Source of the DNA: Acidimicrobiia bacterium
Lineage (GTDB): Bacteria; Actinomycetota; Acidimicrobiia; Spongiisociales; UBA11373
DNA: 64,000 bases
Assembly: GCA_040902765.1 (NCBI GenBank)
Contig: JBBDWO010000019.1
Location: 1-64,000 of the forward strand
Direction: 5' to 3'
Under the pieces are notes generated by a model. That model did no database searches. It saw only the letters and a program-made list of their open reading frames with translations, and was not told the DNA's origin. Positions 60,457 to 64,000 of the stretch are shown here, piece by piece. How positions within the stretch are numbered: the stretch's first letter is position 1; each line of letters starts with the position of its first letter. The translations under genes and the position numbers were made by a program.

Positions 60457-63104
60457 GCCGACGCCAGCGCCTCCTGCGCCGCCACCCGAGCCCGATCCAT
60501 CGCCTCGGCAAGCCGGTCGCCCTTCGGCCCACCCGCCTGGGCGAGCGCCGGATCGCGGCTCGCCCCGCCGCCGAGTACCGAGGCGGCCGCCGATGCGATG
60601 GTCGCCGCCGACACTCCTCGGGCGACGAGATCGTCGGTGACCACCACCACGATCGAGGCCTTGCCGTCCCTGGGTGCTCCGACGACGGCGACCCCTGATC
60701 CGACCCGATCCCGAACCTGCAACGCGAGCAGGCGGAGCCCGTCGACGTCGGCGCCGTCGGCGACGGTGACCACGAGGCGCCTCCCGCCGACCTCATCCGC
60801 CTCCGCGGCGAGCCGCTCGGCGGTCCCGGCTCGACTGCTCGCTTCGAGGACCTCGAGTCGCTCCTCGAGGTCGCGGTTCTTCTGGAGAAGGCGCTCTACC
60901 GCTTCCAGGGCCCCGTCTGCATTGGTCTTGAGCACGCCGGCGGTGGCGTCTAGTTGCTGCCGAAGCCGGCTCAGGTGGGCGTAGCCCGCCGCACCGGTGT
61001 AGGCCTCGACGCGACGCAGGTTGGCCCCGATCGACGACTCGTCGGTGAGCACCACCGGTCCGACCTGCCCGCTGGTGGCCACGTGGGTGCCGCCGCACAG
61101 CTCCAACGAGTAGCCACCGATGTCGATGACCCGGACGTGGTCGCCATAGTCCCCGTACTTCTCCCCGAAGAACGCGAGCGCTCCCATGGCGTCGGCTTCG
61201 TCGGGAGTCACCAGCCTGGCCTCGACCAGGGCGTTCTCGATCACCCGCTGGTTGGTGGCCTCTTCGACGATCGCCAACTCGTCCCGGGACAGGGAGAGGT
61301 GGTGGGTGAAGTCGAATCGCAGGCGATCGGGCTCGACCACCGAGCCCGCCTGCCGAACGTGCTCCCCCAGGACTTCGCGTAGCGCCCAGTGCAGTATGTG
61401 GGTACCGGTGTGGCTCTTGCGGATCCGCTCCCGCCGGTCGGCATCGACCTCGAGCTTCGCCGGCTGGCCGACTTCGACCGTGCCGGAGACGACGGTCGCC
61501 TCATGGCCGTGCAGGCCGTAGACCGCGTGCCTGGTGTCGCTGACCCGGAGTGTCCCGGTGGGGGTCTCGATGATTCCGGTGTCGCCCACCTGGCCACCCC
61601 GCTCGGCATAGAAGGTGCTCGCGTCGAGGAAGACCTCGACGTCGGCCCCGTCACCCGCGCTCTGCACCTGTTCGCCATCGAGCACGAGCGCCAGGATCGT
61701 GGCCTCGGTGTCCACGTCGGTGTAGCCCCGGAACTCGGTCGGACCCTCGGCATCCATGATGGTGCGGTAGACGCTCGTGTCGGCGGCCGCTGCCTTTGCC
61801 TTGCGGGCTTGGCGCGCCCGCGATCGCTGCGCCTCCATCTCGAACTCGAAGCCATCACGATCCACTTCGACGCCCGCCTCGGCCGCGATCTCCTCGGTCA
61901 GCTCGACAGGGAATCCGAACGTGTCGTGCAATTTGAAGGCGGTACCGCCGGGAAGGAGGTGCTCGTCGCCGAGGGCCTCGAGCTCGGCACTCAGGAGCGA
62001 GTGGCCCGACTCGAGAGTGCGCAGGAATCGCTCCTCCTCGCGCAACGCCGTCTCCACGATGCTGTCGGACGCTCCGGCGAGCTCCGGGTACGCCTCCCCC
62101 ATCATCTCGACCGTCGCCTCGACCAGGCGCGGGGTGATCGGTTCTTTGGCGCCGAGCTGCCAGCCGTGACGCACGGCCCGGCGGAGGAGTCGCCGCAGCA
62201 CATAACCCCTGCCCTCATTGGACGGCACGATCCCGTCGCCGATCATGAAGCTGAGAGAACGACCGTGATCGGCGAGAATCCGCAGGCTGACGTCGGACAC
62301 GTCGCCCGTCCCGTATCGGGTCCCGGTCGCCGCCTCCCCCGCTTCGAGGACGGGGGCGACGAGATCGGTGAGGAAGGCGTTGTCCACCTCCTGGAGGAGC
62401 ACGGCAATCCGCTCGAGCCCCGCACCGGTGTCGATGCTCTTCATGGGCAGATCGCCCACCACGTGATAGGGCTCGTCCTGGACGTACTGCATGAACACGA
62501 GGTTCCAGAACTCCATGAACCGCGACTCGTCGACGATGGGTCCCCCGGGCTCACCGTGCTCGGGCCCCCGGTCGTAGAACAGTTCCGAGGACGGCCCGGC
62601 AGGGCCGGCCACCCCCATCTGCCAGAAGTTGTCCCGGTCGCGACGCTGCACCCGATCCGGCGACACACCGACACCATCGATCCAGATCTCGGCGGCTTCG
62701 TCGTCGCTGTGATGAACGGTGAACCACAGCCGATCGGGATCGAACCCGAACACTTCGGTGGACACCTCGTACGCCCACGGGATCGCCCGCTCCTTGAAGT
62801 AGTCGCCGAACGAGAAGTTGCCCAGCATCTCGAAGAAGGACATGTGCCGCGCCGTCGTTCCCACGATGTCGATGTCGACGGTACGAACACACTTCTGTGA
62901 GGTAACCGCACGGGGATACGGCGGTGTCTCCTCACCGAGCAGGTAGGGCTTGAAGGGCACCATCCCGGCGACGGTGAGCAGCAGGGAAGGGTCGTTGGGC
63001 ACGAGCGATGCCGAGGACACGACCTCGTGCTCCCGCGCCGCGAAGAAGTCGATGAAGGCGCGTCTGATCTCCGCGCCGGTCTTCGGTGTGGTGATCGCCG
63101 CCAT
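60453..63104 (-). CDS. alaS: Alanyl-tRNA synthetase
   Basis: An 883-residue synthetase with a complete domain set: class II catalytic core (FFAAREHEVVSSASLVPNDPSLLLTVAGM), tRNA-recognition region, editing domain with zinc ligands HTGTHILH and CGGTHVATSG, and a C-terminal DHHA1-type domain. It is the first gene of alaS-ruvX-mltG-aroE. No Shine-Dalgarno sequence is obvious, and a heptamer block lies immediately upstream. Confidence 0.97.
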   Translation of the reverse strand: MAAITTPKTGAEIRRAFIDFFAAREHEVVSSASLVPNDPSLLLTVAGMVPFKPYLLGEETPPYPRAVTSQKCVRTVDIDIVGTTARHMSFFEMLGNFSFGDYFKERAIPWAYEVSTEVFGFDPDRLWFTVHHSDDEAAEIWIDGVGVSPDRVQRRDRDNFWQMGVAGPAGPSSELFYDRGPEHGEPGGPIVDESRFMEFWNLVFMQYVQDEPYHVVGDLPMKSIDTGAGLERIAVLLQEVDNAFLTDLVAPVLEAGEAATGTRYGTGDVSDVSLRILADHGRSLSFMIGDGIVPSNEGRGYVLRRLLRRAVRHGWQLGAKEPITPRLVEATVEMMGEAYPELAGASDSIVETALREEERFLRTLESGHSLLSAELEALGDEHLLPGGTAFKLHDTFGFPVELTEEIAAEAGVEVDRDGFEFEMEAQRSRARQARKAKAAAADTSVYRTIMDAEGPTEFRGYTDVDTEATILALVLDGEQVQSAGDGADVEVFLDASTFYAERGGQVGDTGIIETPTGTLRVSDTRHAVYGLHGHEATVVSGTVEVGQPAKLEVDADRRERIRKSHTGTHILHWALREVLGEHVRQAGSVVEPDRLRFDFTHHLSLSRDELAIVEEATNQRVIENALVEARLVTPDEADAMGALAFFGEKYGDYGDHVRVIDIGGYSLELCGGTHVATSGQVGPVVLTDESSIGANLRRVEAYTGAAGYAHLSRLRQQLDATAGVLKTNADGALEAVERLLQKNRDLEERLEVLEASSRAGTAERLAAEADEVGGRRLVVTVADGADVDGLRLLALQVRDRVGSGVAVVGAPRDGKASIVVVVTDDLVARGVSAATIASAAASVLGGGASRDPALAQAGGPKGDRLAEAMDRARVAAQEALASA

Positions 63105-63123
63105 GATCCGGGGAGGGTAGTGA

Positions 63124-63241
63124 GCTACCAGCTACCAGCTACCAGCCAACAGCCAACAGCCAACAGCCAACAGCCAACAGCCAACAGCCAACAGCCAGAG
63201 GATGTCTGGCTATGAGCCATGAGCTAAGAGCCATGAGCTAC
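63124..63241. repeat. Long 7-bp repeat block (GCTACCA, GCCAACA, TGAGCCA)
   Basis: The first part is three GCTACCA units, then seven GCCAACA units, then GCCAGAG (63124-63200). After a short break the second part reads TGAGCCA TGAGCTA AGAGCCA TGAGCTA (63213-63240). The order shows one heptamer changing into another inside a single array. It fills the alaS-rarA gap. Confidence 0.9.
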
Positions 63242-64000
63242 TCGCGGCTCTTCTTCCCCATCACCCGGTCGATCTCGGTGAGGCGGTCGGCGATCCGCGC
63301 CTCGGCCCCGCCTCGTTTCGGCCGGTAGATGATCCGATCGATGGCCTCGTCGGGGAGGTATTGCTGGGCGACCAGGCCCCCCTCGTGGTCGTGGGGATAG
63401 TCGTACCCGACGCCGTGGCCGAGGTCGGCCGCCGCGGAGAACCCGGTCGACCGCAGATGTGGCGGCACCGTCGACGACGGCGTCTCCTCGACGGCAGCAG
63501 CCGCCCTCCGCATCGCCTTGGCCACCGAGTTGGACTTCGGCGCCGTCGCCAGATACAGCGCGGCGTGGTGCAGGGCGTACGACGCTTCCGGCAGGCCGAC
63601 GAAGGCAAGGGCGCGAACGGCGTTCACGGCGATGGCGAGCGCCGCCGGGTCGGCCAATCCGACGTCCTCGGACGCCAGGATCACCATACGACGGGCGATG
63701 AACTCGGGATCCTCGCCGGCGGAGAGCATCGTCTCCAGCCAGTAAACGGCGGCATCGGGATCGGACCCGCGCACGCTCTTGATGAAGGCCGAGATCACGT
63801 CGTAGTGCTGGTCGCCCTTCTTGTCGTATCGGACGATCCGACGCTGGAGCGCCTCTTCGACCTCGGGGAGGCCGATCCGGTCCGAGCCGGCCCCGGCGGC
63901 GAGTACCGCGGCGACCTCCAGAGCGTTGAGCGCCAACCGGGCGTCACCGCCGCTCCGCGTGGCCAGCGCGTCGCGAGCCTCCTCGGTGATCCCGATGGAA
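63238..64000 (-). CDS. rarA: Replication-associated recombination protein A, C-terminal part (gene continues past the window)
   Basis: The 254 residues visible are the C-terminal part of a RarA/MgsA AAA+ ATPase, which acts at stalled forks. Family landmarks are GDARLALNALEVAAVLA, QRRIVRYDKKGDQHYDVISAFIKSVRGSDPDAAVYWLE, FIARRMVILASEDVGLADP and YDYPHDHEGG. The P-loop lies beyond base 64000. The stop at 63238 overlaps the end of the heptamer block. Confidence 0.94.
   Translation of the reverse strand, partial: SIGITEEARDALATRSGGDARLALNALEVAAVLAAGAGSDRIGLPEVEEALQRRIVRYDKKGDQHYDVISAFIKSVRGSDPDAAVYWLETMLSAGEDPEFIARRMVILASEDVGLADPAALAIAVNAVRALAFVGLPEASYALHHAALYLATAPKSNSVAKAMRRAAAAVEETPSSTVPPHLRSTGFSAAADLGHGVGYDYPHDHEGGLVAQQYLPDEAIDRIIYRPKRGGAEARIADRLTEIDRVMGKKSRE

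Noticed and set aside
63124-63241. CRISPR-like array
   Set aside because: Units are 7 bp, adjacent, without spacers, and no cas gene is present.

Overview
This window is GC-rich chromosomal DNA of an actinobacterium. The clearest lineage markers are the actinobacterial integration host factor (mihF), the neighbourhood mihF / rpoZ / coaBC / priA / def / fmt, a PriA without a normal ATPase motif, a DUF2277 protein, septum-formation lipoproteins and a 23S rRNA of about 3.1 kb once introns are removed. A complete type IV pilus cluster next to aro genes is the kind of arrangement found in deep-branching classes such as Acidimicrobiia. The class is an inference, and no species can be named.

Layout. 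1-13.7 kb: small housekeeping and accessory genes (adenosine deaminase, GNAT, DoxX, PLP decarboxylase, DinB, lipoprotein, Tag and MsrB, a minimal flavoprotein, a queuosine-salvage family protein, ribokinase, YibE/F, DUF2277, DUF2087, an SSB-like protein, an MBL hydrolase and a TPR protein). 13.7-21.8 kb: one rRNA operon on the minus strand (16S-23S-5S, no tRNA in the spacer). It is interrupted by four apparent group I introns: one in 16S after U1498, and three in 23S after U1923, U1931 and U1951 (E. coli numbering). The three 23S introns leave exons of only 8 and 20 nt. Three of the four introns carry LAGLIDADG nuclease genes. 21.8-30.8 kb: translation genes (tyrS, pheST, trmH-like, rplT-rpmI-infC), argF and mpg. 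30.8-35.1 kb: rnhB and a riboflavin operon (ribD-ribE-ribBA-ribH) behind an FMN riboswitch. 35.1-43.5 kb: a GGDEF response regulator, rpe, ppk2, fmt-def, priA, coaBC, rpoZ and cmk. 43.5-49.3 kb: mihF, a degenerate pyrF homologue, nusB, efp, pepP and aroB-aroK-aroC. 49.3-58.1 kb: type IV pilus genes (pilM-N-O, pilD, pilA, pilC, pilT, pilB). 58.1-64 kb: aroE, mltG, ruvX, alaS and the start of rarA.

How the genes work together. Most minus-strand genes form tightly packed operons with 1-, 4- or 8-base stop/start overlaps (ribD-E-BA-H, pilM-N-O, pilB-T-C, aroC-K-B, alaS-ruvX-mltG-aroE, fmt-def). The FMN riboswitch should control the riboflavin genes. Both pilus ATPases carry an N-terminal MshEN-like region, and a GGDEF-type response regulator lies in the same window, so c-di-GMP control of pili is a reasonable inference.

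Two features stand out. The first is the intron-crowded rRNA operon. The second is a set of intergenic tandem repeats, in at least ten intergenic regions between 35 and 63.3 kb, that always have a period of exactly 7 bp while the heptamer itself changes from site to site. They are often arranged as inverted pairs that could fold into hairpins. Several genes (infC, the trmH-like gene, priA) also lack an ordinary start codon where the protein should begin. All positions and motif matches were read by eye from the sequence; no alignment or folding program was run.
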